A stretch of 64,000 nucleotides of DNA from Lamellibrachia columna (Eukaryota; Annelida; Polychaeta; Sabellida; Siboglinidae), in NCBI GenBank assembly GCA_963662155.1, contig OY759261.1, positions 2,038,727 to 2,102,726 of the forward strand, in the 5' to 3' direction. This document shows, piece after piece, positions 37,013 through 47,401 of the stretch. The position numbers and the translations under genes are program-made. How positions within the stretch are numbered: position 1 is the stretch's first letter; each line of letters opens with the position of its first letter. The notes beneath the pieces are model-generated. The model was not told the origin of the DNA, did not search any database, and saw only the letters and a program-made list of their open reading frames with translations.

Positions 37013-38198
37013 GTAGCGGGGCTAGTTGAATCAAGAAACATTCGCTTGTCCCTTTTATTTCAAAGCCAGAATCAACCCCGCAAACATAAACATATTTTCA
37101 CTTATGTATTCCTAATATGGCACGTACTAATTATGGCTGAACGTTAACATTTTGCTAATTGCAGCCCCATTGGATTACAACCGTATTAATTACGAATTCA
37201 TTTTAACAAAATGTATGCCTCATGTAAATAACAACAGTATTAACTAAGTCCGCTTAAATACATACATAACTGTGAAGATTCGTAGTGGTCTGTTGTTTAA
37301 AGTCACATCGGTACAAAACACAATCCGACTTGACTACGCAATATATATTTGAGCCACACCAAACATCAATCCTAGCACCTTGCCATTCTCGCTATGCCTC
37401 CAATAGGTACCGATTCCTTGCGTCGAGCTGGCCACCGACACCGGATCTAACAGTAACAAAAATTATTGACATACTAAATACCACATAAAACACATTACTG
37501 CCGTATGCAGGTATGGTCCCATTCTTAATGGCACCCTCGTAATTACAACACGTACGCTACTACTTCTTTACAACAACGAAATTACTACAATGACGTACTA
37601 AAATGACAATGTATCAAGGCAGATTTTGCTATTAATAGTATTATCGCCCACAACGTGGTAGTTGTGGGCTTTCCCATTCGCAACAGAAATCAGACAATTA
37701 TCTTCGTTTTCACGTAGCTTATATGATTCTACTATATTTACCTTACCTATAACTAGGCGCATAAATAAATAAACAAATTATATTTCCATACAGCAATGAT
37801 TATAATAAATTTGTCTAGTGTCAGTAACAGCCTATCGTCAGACGGCCACAATGTCATTGGAATACGTCAGAGGGCATCACAATCGAGGGCTCACTGTGTG
37901 AATCATGACCTAGTCAGGAAGCAGGCGTGAACCACTGGCCAGCATCTCAATGTACGTCAGAAATAGTTGCATCCACTAGCATGACACATATGATAGTACT
38001 GTGTATTGTGTGAACATAGAAATGTAAAGTATATGCTAGATTGATTTAATTAGTTTTCAATAATTAATTGTAGTAAGTCATTAGGGCGCTTTTTAATTGA
38101 TATATTAAACACCCAGGTTAGCAAAAAGCAGGGTTCAAAAAGCTTGTAGCTAATCCACCCAAGTGGATTTGACAAGGTCCATATTGTGCCAAAGATTG
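37013..38198. other. No gene recognised
   Basis: AT-rich, no coding signal. A 9-bp-arm hairpin GCCCACAAC...GTTGTGGGC lies near 37647-37670. Confidence 0.5.
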
Positions 38199-38412
38199 AT
38201 TATAATGTTTAAAGCACTTCCTCCCCTCATATTATCCTGACATTTGATGATAATGTTTAAAGCACTTCCTCCCCTCATATTATCCTGACATTTGATGATA
38301 ATGTTTAAAGCACTTCCTTCCCGCCTCTAATCCTGACATTTGATAATTATGTTTAAACCATTTCCTCTAATTCTCTATTCCTGACATTTGATGATAATGT
38401 TAAAAAACACTT
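38199..38412. repeat. Minisatellite, about 45-60-bp unit, 4.5 copies
   Basis: Units GATAATGTTTAAAGCACTTC + CTCCCCTCATATTATCCTGA + CATTT; the first two are almost identical, the later ones drift. Confidence 0.92.
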
Positions 38413-39434
38413 CCTCCCATCCTCTAATCCTCACATTTGCTAAATTGCTTTGACCTCGGAGGTTAACGAAACTCGGGAACGGGAAGAACCCTGGGAACCC
38501 TGGATGGACCCAGCTCCAAAAAGTTAATTTGCAGATGTGTCCAGCGGTTTGGACGGAGGTTGGCTTAGCAAGTTGAACCAATGGTAAAGCGTATTGGGTA
38601 TTTATTATATTATTTTATTATAGCGCCTCTAGTGACGACGTCTGAATTTGGTAAACTGAGAGTATAGATACACTGTTTTTCATTGTTAATTTTTCTGTCT
38701 CCTCGGGTAAATCGAGCGGTTTAATAGGAATCATTTACAGTTCATATTAATACATGAACTACAATAATATTGATGAAGCAGTGTGAAGTTGTTACTACGC
38801 ATTAATACCTACCTCATTCATAACTAATACTTCATAAATCTGTAGTGTTCAATATAATATTTCCTAAAGACTACTACTACTATTAATGTTCCACATGCTT
38901 CCTTTCACTGAACACCATATTATTGCCGTAACATACCTAACAGTGCATCCCGCGTTTCTCTCCACAGTAGGCCTACTACGTTCTCGATCATTCCACCAAT
39001 AATGTCATCAACACACATCGGCCATTGCATAATTCTTTCAGCCTCGGCCTTTACATATTCTATAATGTACTCCAGTTCTTTGATTCCTATCACTATGACT
39101 TTGCTCATGATGCTTGTGTCTATCATGTCGGCATCGCTGGCTGAGGTGTATCAGAGTCCGCGTCGCTGGATGACATGATCCGTCTATACGCACACGTTTT
39201 GTTTGCTTCTTATAATAATAATAGTAATAATAATTAACTTATATGACGCCTATATTCTCAAGAACCTGAGCTCAAAGGCGCAACAAAACAGAATCATTGA
39301 GCATAATCGTGAACAGGGACGCGCAAAAGTCATTATCAGAACGAGGGGCAACCGAAGATTTATTGTGGAAATGCAATTTGGAATAAATATGTTATTAATT
39401 TTTTTTTGGAAGATAGCTATAGTTTCAGATGTTT
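38413..39434. other. No gene recognised
   Basis: Small frames at 38920-39126 (-) and 39203-39454 (+) show no family signature I recognise. Confidence 0.45.
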
Positions 39435-39439
39435 TCAAT

Positions 39440-40775
39440 GTGATGGGGAGTTAATTCCAGACCCTAGGCGCAGCGACAGAGACAGCTTGTTTGCCCAAGT
39501 TAAGTTTTGTTTTAGGCACATTAAGTTTTTGTGAAATTGATGATCTGAGCTGCCTAGGGATATTTGAAAGATGCAGGAGACTAGCCAAGTAGGGTGGTTG
39601 TTGTGTAGATAGAGCACGATGTGTAAGAGTGGACAGCTTAAAAGAAATTCGATAAGTAACAGGAAGCCAGTGTAACTGTGTACGTAGTGGTTGTGGTGGT
39701 GAAAACCGAGGCGTCCTGAGAACCACACGTGCGAGACAATGTTGTACTCGTTGGAGTTTAGCCAAGTCTCTTTTAACAATGTTATTTAGTAGTCAATTAC
39801 AATAGTCAAGGCGGCTACTAATTAATACCGTTGATATTGTTTTAGCAGTAGATATATATATGTGACACCGAATTCGACAGAGATCACATATATGATAGAA
39901 ACAAGTTTACATACTTGAGAAATACGCAGGCGAAAGTTTAAATTACTATCAAAGACATCACCTAGATTAAGAACATTATCTGATGGGAATGTTTCACTGC
40001 AGTTTAACTGGAAAATGGCTGATGACCCTATTTCGCTGTTGCTTAGTGCCACTAATAATAAGGTATCTTTTATTTGGATTATGCTTTATCTTATCTGATT
40101 CAATCCAAAATGAGATATCAGAAAGACAATCACTTAAAGTCGAAACAAATTCTTGTGCATTTGATTGTGAAAGTGATATGTAAACATGTGTGTCGTCAGC
40201 ATACAGGTAATGACTGAGATTATGATTAATAATGACTTGGCTGAGATACGTAGTATATAAGCTAAACAGAACAGGGCCAAGGACAGATCCTTGCTGCACT
40301 AAGAACGGAAGATAATGTGCCAGATATGTTATTGCTTTGGTGTTTGTCTGAAAAATATGATTTGAACCACCGAAGAGCTGTGCCAGAAATGCCAAAATGC
40401 CAATGAAAGCTTTGTAAGAGGATTACATGATTAAGCATATCGAAAGCAGCTGAGAGGTCTAGTAAAGTGAGTGCTGTGACTTTGCCATTGTCCATATTGA
40501 CAACTATATCATTGTGTATCTTGAGAAGAGCCGTTTCTGATGAGTGAAATAGTTCATATGCAGACTGTAGATCATTTGATAAGTGATGTATATACATATG
40601 TTCGTGAAGGCGATTAGCAACTACTTTTTCCAATACATTTGATAGGACTATAGTAGTTAGTGAGTGCATCTGAATCCTGAAGGATGGGTCCCATATTTCG
40701 ATGGCTACTAAAAATAGATTTTTGGGGAAAACCCGCTGGGAGTATGGGGAAAGAGGTGTAATATCGTTCACAGGA
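39440..40775 (-). mobile_element. 5'-truncated L2-like LINE (minus strand)
   Basis: Three minus-strand frames in order give one LINE RT: 40771-40262 with DLSAAFDMLNH and WFKSYFSDK, 40395-39994 with QQGSVLGPVLFSLY and the catalytic YADDTHVY, and 39765-39451 with KLQRVQHCLARVVLRTPRFS and HWLPVTYRI, ending SVAAPRVWN. These are typical of L2/CR1-group elements, a different lineage from the array LINE (FADDTK type). At least three frame changes inactivate it. The RT start is distorted near 40690 and no endonuclease is present. Confidence 0.88.
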
Positions 40776-40889
40776 CATCAACGCCCCCGTCGGCTGTAGT
40801 ACTACACGAGCGACATGAGCGCTCAATAGCCTCGAAAGGACTGGTCAAGGTGTCCTGTAATAGAGGTCAGAGGTCATGCGACGTAAACG

Positions 40890-40936
40890 AGCGGCGACAG
40901 CGGCGGCGGCAGCGGCGGCGGCGGCGGCGGCGGCGA
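40890..40936. repeat. (GGC)n microsatellite
   Basis: GCGGCGGCGG run between the LINE and the Polinton genes; one of several GGC/CTG runs near the Polinton. Confidence 0.95.
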
Positions 40937-41108
40937 ACATCAGTCATTAACAGGGATCAAAGGGCCTAACGAGGAAACGAGAAACGAACAAAACACGGCA
41001 TTGTACGAGTGCACACGTATCTCATTGAAAAACACACAAGCATGATACAACAAGGGTAGCGTGTAATACCACTAAGACTACAACTATGGCGGGTACGGTG
41101 ATGACGTT

Positions 41109-41266
41109 ACTTGCGAGTGTTGACCACTACGCCAGAGGTCGTGAGCTTAGGGGTGTGTCCACCCCGCCAGTGACTCAATGGTGATGATGAGGCGACTTGC
41201 GGGTGTTTACTACCACTCCAGAGGTCGTGAACTTAGGGGTGTGTCCACCTCGCCAGACACTCAATC
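41109..41266. repeat. 86-bp direct repeat, two copies
   Basis: ACTTGCG(A/G)GTGTT(G/T)AC begins copies at 41109 and 41195. Both contain CCAGAGGTCGTGA and CTTAGGGGTGTGTCCACC. They lie just downstream of the protease gene end, so they may be Polinton 3' terminal or regulatory sequence. Confidence 0.88.
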
Positions 41267-41301
41267 GATGTAAGATAAAAGATAGTACAGTCTAACCTGT
41301 C

Positions 41302-41676
41302 TCAGCTGTTTAAGCCAATCAAATACGCGGCAATCTTAGCTACACAATACTGTCCACAAACGATAGACAAAGGACTCTGAAGTCTCTTGCTACTATGAGT
41401 CCACTCGGAACAATGTTCGTTCATGAAGGTGCGGAACGCCGCGTGTCGTGGCGGCAAACCGTATGAGCAGAAGAATTCGCCGCATCCATCGGCGTCCAGG
41501 TACAGCGCTTTCCAATGTTCACCCGGTTCGTCGCCGTCGTCAGTGTTGCACACGAAGGCGACCGGCAAAGCGTCTATCGTCGTAGATAGTCCGTCTTTGG
41601 GTAAGACGCCCCGAAAGTTCGACGTGGTGCGTGGTCCATCGGCAGTAGTCTGGTGGCGATCTGCAGAGGGTCCGTC
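41302..41676 (-). pseudogene. Adenain-type cysteine protease (PRO)
   Basis: Frame with FRGVLPKDGLSTTIDALPVA, then GEHWKALYLDADGCGEFFC and, near the end, SPLSIVCGQYCVAK. The His in GEHW, the acidic residue after it and the Cys in CGQYC (preceded by Gln-region QSPLS) are the C5/Ulp1-like catalytic set used for capsid maturation in Polintons and adenoviruses. The frame is open from about 41672 to the end, but no ATG is found before the upstream stop, so the start is lost or in another frame. It lies directly after the major capsid gene. Confidence 0.82.
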
Positions 41677-42782
41677 TCAGTAGTCGCAGATGTTGTTGTC
41701 GCTCTTGTCTATTTCCAGCACGGACACGAACTCGGCGTATGCAGTGCATCACGGAAATGCATCTGGATGTGCAGGTTGCCCTTTTGTACCAGATGGAAGC
41801 AGGTTCCATCGCACTCGTCCGGGGTCAGGTCAAAACCGAAGTAGGTGTAGCCGTGCCGGAAGTCGCTGCGACACAGTCCTTTCCCCTCGTCCTGCCACAC
41901 CTCAACAATCGAGGAGAACATGTTCATGCAGCTCCTGATGAAGAGGTTGTCGTCGAAATTCGGTTGGAAAGGTTTGGGTGGCATCTGTCGCCCGTCCACG
42001 TACACTACGAGGAAGTTGATGGCGTGAAACGGATTTTTGTCGTACGAACCGTTGTACGCATCGTTATCAATGCAGCACAGCGCCAGACGTTTCTGCAGAG
42101 TGCCGAGGAACAGGTTATCGTGCGTGTTCGATCGGGCGCCCGCGGGAATGGCTTACACCTTGCAGTCGACTGACCGCATCGGATACTTGACCGTGCTCTT
42201 CTCGAGGGCCTTGATGTGCGCCATCTGCACGGACGGGTACAGTGAAGCCTTATTTGCAAACAAGGTGGCATTGATGATGGTTATTTTGTAATCGGGGTTG
42301 GCACCACCGGCCATGAGCGCAAACGCGGACTTACTGCGCCCCAGTAGACGCCGTTGATGAAGAAATATCCTGCAGAAACAGGTCCACATGGAGACGGCCT
42401 ATCATGTCGAAGACCCGACTCCGTATGATGTTCGCTGGTCAGCAGCGTCGCTATGTAGGCAAGATACACATTGGTCAAAGGGGTCAGGTAGACGTCGACT
42501 TGACCGAACAGGGAATGCAGCCAGTTATACACCGGGCCCACGGTCGAGGTCGGCCCCATCGGCTCGGGTCACCTTCGCCTGTACGAGTAGTATCGTGTTG
42601 GCGAGATCCAGGTAATCGTCTCCCGATATCAATAATTCTATCGGTCCACCCGAGTCGAGAGAGGCCATGGGCTGATGTTCCACTATATGGCTGTCGACGA
42701 TGCTGTTCTGAGTCGGGGGTACAGTAAAGAGATCCAGCTCGCTCTTGACCCCCTCGCACAACTGTCTATGCACGAACGCCAT
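41677..42782 (-). pseudogene. Major capsid protein (double jelly-roll, F54H12.2-like)
   Basis: Recognised in pieces across three frames: N-terminal MAFVHRQLCEGVKSELDLF (ATG at 42782) with DDYLDLANT, then GPVYNWLHSLFGQVDVYL (42560-42480), NPDYKITIINATLF and KALEKSTVKYP (42310-42165), VYVDGRQMPPKPFQPNFDD (about 42000), GYTYFGFDLTPDECDG and the end IDKSDNNICDY. These are the conserved blocks of the Polinton major capsid family (annotated in many animals as F54H12.2-like). At least four frameshifts break it. About 370 residues in all, short compared with the usual 400-500, so some coding DNA is also missing. ATG overlaps the end of the pX-like gene. Confidence 0.82.
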
Positions 42783-43068
42783 CGTCGAATGTGTCGGCCT
42801 CACGTTTCTTGGGCGTCTGTATCTTGCGCTGTATCGCCACTGTAGTGACTCCATTCTTCGCAGACGCGAGTTTTATACGTTTTCGAGGTCGCACGCCAGG
42901 GTTCAAAAGGCCACTCAACAGGTTTTTACCAGCATCCGTGACTCGTCGTTTGGCTGCCTTTTTATGCTCTGTCCGGACAAGACGTCCGTGACATCGATGG
43001 TATCGGGCACCGGCGAAGTAGGGCAGTGCACCACCCGACGGACGCGCATTATAGTCGTTGTAATTCAT
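42766..43068 (-). CDS. pX-like small Polinton protein
   Basis: An intact 100-codon frame, MNYNDYNARPSGGALPYFAG..., then ARYHRCHGR and a basic C-terminal half (HKKAAKRRV, RPRKRIK). The GGALPxFxGxRxxRxHG block sits just upstream of the major capsid gene in Polintons and resembles adenovirus core/cement peptides. It probably binds DNA or cements the capsid. Its last codons overlap the capsid ATG. One of the few Polinton genes here without a visible break. Confidence 0.65.
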   Translation of the reverse strand: MNYNDYNARPSGGALPYFAGARYHRCHGRLVRTEHKKAAKRRVTDAGKNLLSGLLNPGVRPRKRIKLASAKNGVTTVAIQRKIQTPKKREADTFDDGVRA

Positions 43069-43070
43069 CT

Positions 43071-43906
43071 TCAGAACAGTCCGGTCCTACGCCATCGAAA
43101 TTGAAGCGTCACCTTCACTCTATCGTACTCGAATGGCACGAGCCGGTCTGTGTCGTCTCTTCTATTGATCTCGATCGACTTGAAGTGTGTGTACAACAGG
43201 GGCACGTAGTGGACGTTAGTGAACCGATCAGATACCGTGGCGCCGTGACTCCCACGAACCGGGAGGGACCGCAACAAAGGTGTGAGACTCCACAACGTCC
43301 GCGTAGATGTAGATGGTAAGGAACCCTCGAGCCATGCTCACCACGTTATCGGCCTCTTTACGGAAGGAGTACGAAACATGGGGAGTCTCACTAGGTGGCA
43401 AAACCACGCTGGCTGATGGTGTGACACCGAATCTCGGGTGGACGTACTCGCGTGTGCCGCCTGCTGCTGCTACTGCTGCTGCTGCTGCTGCCGGCGGACT
43501 GGTGACCACCGACTTACGGGTCCCATCGCACTGCGGTAAGGTATGGTGAACATGGTGACGGATGCCATATGCAACGTCATTTTTTGAGTGATGGGGCATT
43601 AGCTCAATTAAGCTCGTACCTTATCTGTCTCCATACTTTTCAGCCCCTGGTTGATATGGTACATCAATGCTACAGGACCTTTGTAATACCCAGCGGCTAA
43701 CTTCGCACTCGGGATAAGAACCAGGTACCTTCCTCTGTAACGTTGTACCAAGTATGCCGGTAATTTATATCTGCCAGCCCGCACTCCCACTCGCCAGAAA
43801 GATCGATACGATGAGGCAAGTCCGTGATGTAATGTGCCAATGTATTGTCGGGATACATCTTCCTGGAAACGTTGCTAGGTAGAGTCAGGTAGAAATCAAT
43901 CGCCAT
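43071..43906 (-). pseudogene. Minor capsid (penton-like) protein
   Basis: Begins MAIDFYLTLPSNVSRKMYPD and continues ITDLPHRIDLSGEWECGLAD and HTWYNV. A frame change leads to AGYYKGP and MYHINQG, another to MARGFLTIYIYADVVES, and a last one to VPLLRSLPVRG and the C-terminal block VPFEYDRVKVTLQFRW. This is the single jelly-roll penton homologue family of Polintons. A (CTG)n run at 43461-43495 encodes poly-Ala and may have caused a frame change. ATG overlaps the stop of the preceding membrane-protein frame by 11 bp. Confidence 0.78.
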
Positions 43907-44225
43907 TGCGTCTCAAAGTGGGATTGGGCAGCATGTAACCCAACGAACTACTCAACAGGGCCGTCCACAAATTATAATTCTCATAACCGGTCGTCAGGTT
44001 TAAAATGCTAATGAAGATGACCGTATACAAGATGATGACTTGGCACAGAAACACTATCTCCTCTTTGGGACACACGGTACCGAACAGATGCCAAGGAGAG
44101 CTGTCTTTGTTGCTCTGCGCGTCAGTACTGTCTTCTGCGTCCTCCTCATCTTCTTCGCCTATGACAGTGGTGGTGGCGAAGAACTCGTCTGTCTTCGTTC
44201 GAATGAAGCGACGACAGACGCACGG
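43896..44225 (-). CDS. Small Polinton membrane protein
   Basis: The frame has an acidic stretch (GEEDEEDAEDSTDA), PWHLFGTVCPKEE, a hydrophobic segment IVFLCQVIILYTVIFISIL, then LWTALLSSSLGYMLPNPTL. One or two membrane segments and the LPNP ending recur in animal Polintons in this position, between integrase and penton; function unknown. No ATG separates it from the integrase chromodomain: the frame is open across both, so either its start codon has been lost or a frame change hides it. Confidence 0.6.
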   Translation of the reverse strand, partial: PCVCRRFIRTKTDEFFATTTVIGEEDEEDAEDSTDAQSNKDSSPWHLFGTVCPKEEIVFLCQVIILYTVIFISILNLTTGYENYNLWTALLSSSLGYMLPNPTLRRNGD

Positions 44226-44239
44226 CTTGTCTTTATAGT

Positions 44240-45260
44240 AGAGGAGGGCCTTGGCATCGATCCAGCTGTTGAATTTGGAGAGGTAGCCGTACCATTTCAC
44301 CAAAGGCTCCGTTCGTCTACCCACCTTGCGGCGTTGCGGTACCGATTCCATGCGGTACACTTTTTAGACGGGTACCTTCTGCAGCTGCGGTTCGTAGAAG
44401 GTTCCGTCCAGCACTTCACCGAGATCGTCGATGAATCGGTACACGGGAGGATCGGAGGGATGAACCTCGTGTATCATGAATATCTGTTCGCTCCAATTTG
44501 CCTTGTAGCCTCTTTCGTTCAGTCTCTTAACCTTACTGATGCGCATGCGATTTGACGCACGGAACTTGGGCACGCCCTTACCACCGTGACCGTACAGGCG
44601 CTGCAACACCCCTTCTTGATTCTTCGCACGCACCTGTGACGGAGCCATGCCGATGCTGCGGTGGTGGGTGTAGTTGTACGACTGCACAACATCTTCTAGG
44701 ACGTCGATGTATCGCCACGTCTGGTGTTTCGTCAAGTATCGTCACATGCGCGTCTTCACCGACCGATTGAATCTTTCGACGATGCTCGCCTTCGTCTCCT
44801 CGTTGTGAGTGTAGAAGTGGTGGATGCCGTATTTCTTCAACAGAGCCTGAACGGAACGATTCAAAAATTCAAGTCCTTTATCTGTTTGCAACGTCTTTTG
44901 CCAGCCTTTGGTGAACGTACTTTTCAACGCTATCACCAACGACGCTGCGGAAAACACCAGGCCACTTTCATGAAGACGTCGATCACCGTGAGGAGAAACC
45001 TCATACCGTTATTGTCATTTTTTTAAATCGACTAGATCGGCCTGCCACTGCTGAAGTCGACCTCCCACGACGGCGCGTTGTCTCTTGAAACGAGTTCTCG
45101 TCGGTTTGTGTAGGACATAGGAGTCCTATTCCAACAAACATTCTTCGACGACTTTCCTCGGCACGCGCGTGACGCGTCGCAAGGCGTTGACTCCGCTGTA
45201 ACTTGCCACCCTTTTCGGATCGAAGTATACCCTTTCGAGTTGTTTATTCTTCGGTGCCAT
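44240..45260 (-). pseudogene. Polinton integrase (rve + chromodomain)
   Basis: From ATG at 45260: MAPKNKQLERVYFDPKRVAS and ALRRVTRVPRKVVEE, then an in-frame TAG, DSYVLHKPTRTRFKR and WQADLVDLKK. The catalytic core follows in another frame with TVIDVFMK, DKGLEFLN and KASIVERFNRSVKTRM (the Glu block). The C-terminus has TWRYIDVLEDVVQSYNYTHH, then an in-frame TAA at about 44361, and a chromodomain EPLVKWYGYLSKFNSWID. The D,D,E core residues can be placed (WQADLVD, TVIDVF, ASIVERF), so only stops and frame changes inactivate it. The chromodomain probably targeted histone marks. Confidence 0.85.
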
Positions 45261-45448
45261 TAAAAGACGTCCGATGCGTTGGCGGTGGAGGATATGTTGA
45301 CTTCGCAGCACGGTTCTTGACAAGTGACGAGTACGGTGACGTACAGTATGACACACACTGCCACGCACACCATGATGGCTCGACAGTCTAGTGAAACCAT
45401 ACCCCGAATAGAGACTGTAATATCGGCCACCGCAAAGTAACGCAACAA
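45260..45448 (-). CDS. Small ORF with one membrane segment
   Basis: A 62-codon frame with a strongly hydrophobic stretch (AIMVCVAVCVILYVTVLV) and a Cys-rich end. It finishes on the integrase start codon, as expected for packed Polinton genes. No homologue recognised; it could equally be a chance frame. Confidence 0.35.
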   Translation of the reverse strand: MLRYFAVADITVSIRGMVSLDCRAIMVCVAVCVILYVTVLVTCQEPCCEVNISSTANASDVF

Positions 45449-45521
45449 TGACAGAACGGTACGTGTCCTGTGGATCGCTCACCGCAGCGCACACTGTGCT
45501 ATGGACACGTAGCGCACCGCC

Positions 45522-46020
45522 TTAAAAGTCTTCCCAATTATCCAATGACGCCAAAGCCTTGCGTCGTTCCGAGGGAGGGGTGAGCATCGAATGTTCCATC
45601 TGACTGCGGCGATGAACGAGGGGTGTCCAACTGAGTGATATTCTTGCACTACCAGCAGCAGTTCCAGGAGTAGCTGCTGCTGCTGCTCGAAGAGAAGGAT
45701 TCACCACCAGACGTATGTAGGCTCTCGTTGCAGCGTTACCGACCAACTCCATAGGCAGGTTGATGGCTCGGAGCTGTTGTGCAAATGGCTGCCATCCCAT
45801 CGGATCGGACTTTCTCTTACGCATCAGATCATTTACGAGATCCACCACTTTGCTTCCGGCAATCGGAACTCCCTCGTGGATCAGTTCGTCACGAGTGGTC
45901 CACGCTATATCTCTTTTGAGATGCTCCATCAAACGTCTGGCTTTGGCCTGCATGGTTTGGGGAAAAGTGCCCACGACGTCGGCCTGTATGCCGCTACTAG
46001 GAGCTCCTACTGCTCCCTCA

Positions 46021-46079
<59 letters not shown>

Positions 46080-46333
46080 TGTTGCTGGCATCGACTCGTT
46101 CACCGCGACGACGCGTACCGGTTCCTTGATATGTTTATCGGACAAGACGTTGTACCACTGTAACACCTGATTATACAATGTTACATTGGTCCTGTCGTCG
46201 AGGTCCTTTCTATCGAGGATTGACATCATCTCTTCATCGAGTGCTTGCACTTTCTTACCTAGGGTATCAGTCGGGGGTGGTGGTGGTGTGAGCGAAAGGT
46301 GTCCAGCAGTCGCGGGTCCACCAAGGCCATTTT
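45522..46333 (-). pseudogene. Conserved Polinton ORF (DLVNDLMRKRK / MGWQPF family)
   Basis: ATG at 46333 gives MALVDPRLLDTFR. A one-base change near 46285-46300 shifts to the main frame, with DEEMMSILDRKDLDDRTNV, LYNQVLQWY, a poly-Ala tract, QTMQAKARRLMEHLKRD, VDLVNDLMRKRKSDPMGWQP and LPMELVGNAATR. I know this ORF as a conserved gene of animal Polintons without assigned function; it has a helical N-terminal part and a compact C-terminal domain. The frame is open for 243 codons after the single break. It may be a capsid or DNA-binding accessory protein. Confidence 0.7.
46019..46077. repeat. (CCG)n microsatellite encoding poly-Ala
   Basis: About 19 CCG/GCC triplets within the conserved ORF; on the minus strand they encode a run of alanines between two conserved domains. 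Confidence 0.95.
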
Positions 46334-46353
46334 CCGTGCGTGTTCCATCTCTA

Positions 46354-46711
46354 CTTCTTGAGCAGCACCTCTCGGAGCAAGGGTAGAAAGACCGAACTTG
46401 CCAACGGCGCTAGGAAGGCCGATAGGAAGCCCCCGCTCTGACCATCGCCGAACTGCGGTTGAAGATGCGTCTCCTCCTGGGGGCGGGCGCTCGTCTCTGA
46501 GACAACTCGCGTAATTTCGTTCTGTATTTGTTCAAACGCTGCCTCTGTAATTCGGTCAATGGTATGTTCTTTTTATGTTGTAGGCACACTCGGCCAGTGC
46601 ACAAAGAAGATCGATGTAGGCGTTGGCGATGATGGCTCTTCTCAGTTTGGTGCGCTTGTATCTATTCAGTGCCTGTATACACAAAATATGCCTCTTCACC
46701 AGTTCAGACAT
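46354..46711 (-). pseudogene. Conserved Polinton ORF (basic, GGFLxAxLAP tail)
   Basis: ATG at 46711 gives MSELVKRHILCIQALNRYKR and LLCALAECAYN. After a frame change come LTELQRQRLNKYRTKLREL and basic RRRR, and after a further one the tail SGGFLSAFLAPLAS...LLREVLLKK ending at 46354. The helical basic body followed by GGFLxALLAP is a recurring Polinton late-type protein, perhaps membrane-active or capsid-internal. Two frame changes inactivate it. Confidence 0.68.
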
Positions 46712-46748
46712 GGTGCGAATGAAGAGACGATCCACGCACTCGGTCTTT

Positions 46749-47352
46749 TTACACTTTCGGGAAGTACACGTACTGAACACCGTTGTCTGGAAAGATGGTC
46801 GTGCGCAGATGCATATCCTTGGGTGTGTCCTGTTTGAGATCGACCAATAGATAACTTACGGTACCGACGTGGCGTCTTTAAAAGCCTCTTGTACGAACTT
46901 CACGCGCCCCGGATACATCTGACGAGCCAAGTGCGACATCTGTGATGCGTCACGATGAATCTTGAACACCACGGGGTACTGAGAGTTCAGACTAATGGTA
47001 CGAATATCCTTGTTTTTAGGGAACATGTTCTGTACGAGATGCAGCACGGACATATTCCTGTGATGACATTTTTAGTGAACAAGGTCGTGTCCCTTTCGTT
47101 CGTTTCCGCCATAAGATCGTCTATGATGATAAGGTTCCTCGTTGCCGAATCGAACATGCTCGCGCTCGGCAGCCCTTCCTCGAACTACACGTCGACTAAA
47201 TCCATCGTGGCGAAAGCGGATTTCCATTCTCCGTAACACCACGTGATCTTTTCGGGGGGTCGATCGATCATCGCGGCAGTGTGACTCAGCATACGCGTCA
47301 CGAAAGTACTTCTGCCGCATCCCGTCGGATGCACGTGAAAGGATGTTTCCAT
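46749..47352 (-). pseudogene. Genome-packaging ATPase (FtsK/HerA type)
   Basis: ATG at 47352 opens METSFHVHPTGCGRSTFV, a P-loop with Arg instead of the invariant Lys (GCGRST instead of GCGKST). Walker B is NLIIIDDLMAE. One in-frame TAG precedes FEEGLPSASMFDSATRN. A frame change near 47080 leads to LVQNMFPKNKDIRTISLN, RDASQMSHLARQMYPG and GYLLVDLK, with the stop at 46749. The blocks match the A32-like packaging ATPase of Polintons throughout. With Lys lost from Walker A and two breaks it is inactive. Confidence 0.83.
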
Positions 47353-47401
47353 CGTGCGTCCATGGTCACTTATGAAAGACGGCAGCAGTGCATTGCCTTT
47401 T

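Noticed and set aside
37647..37670. Histone-mRNA-type stem-loop or terminator
   Set aside because: A 9-bp stem without the histone consensus, and no neighbouring histone gene.
45760..46170. Plus-strand ORFs over the CCG repeat (poly-Ala, poly-Arg)
   Set aside because: Antisense to the conserved Polinton ORF; generated by the GC-rich triplet repeat.
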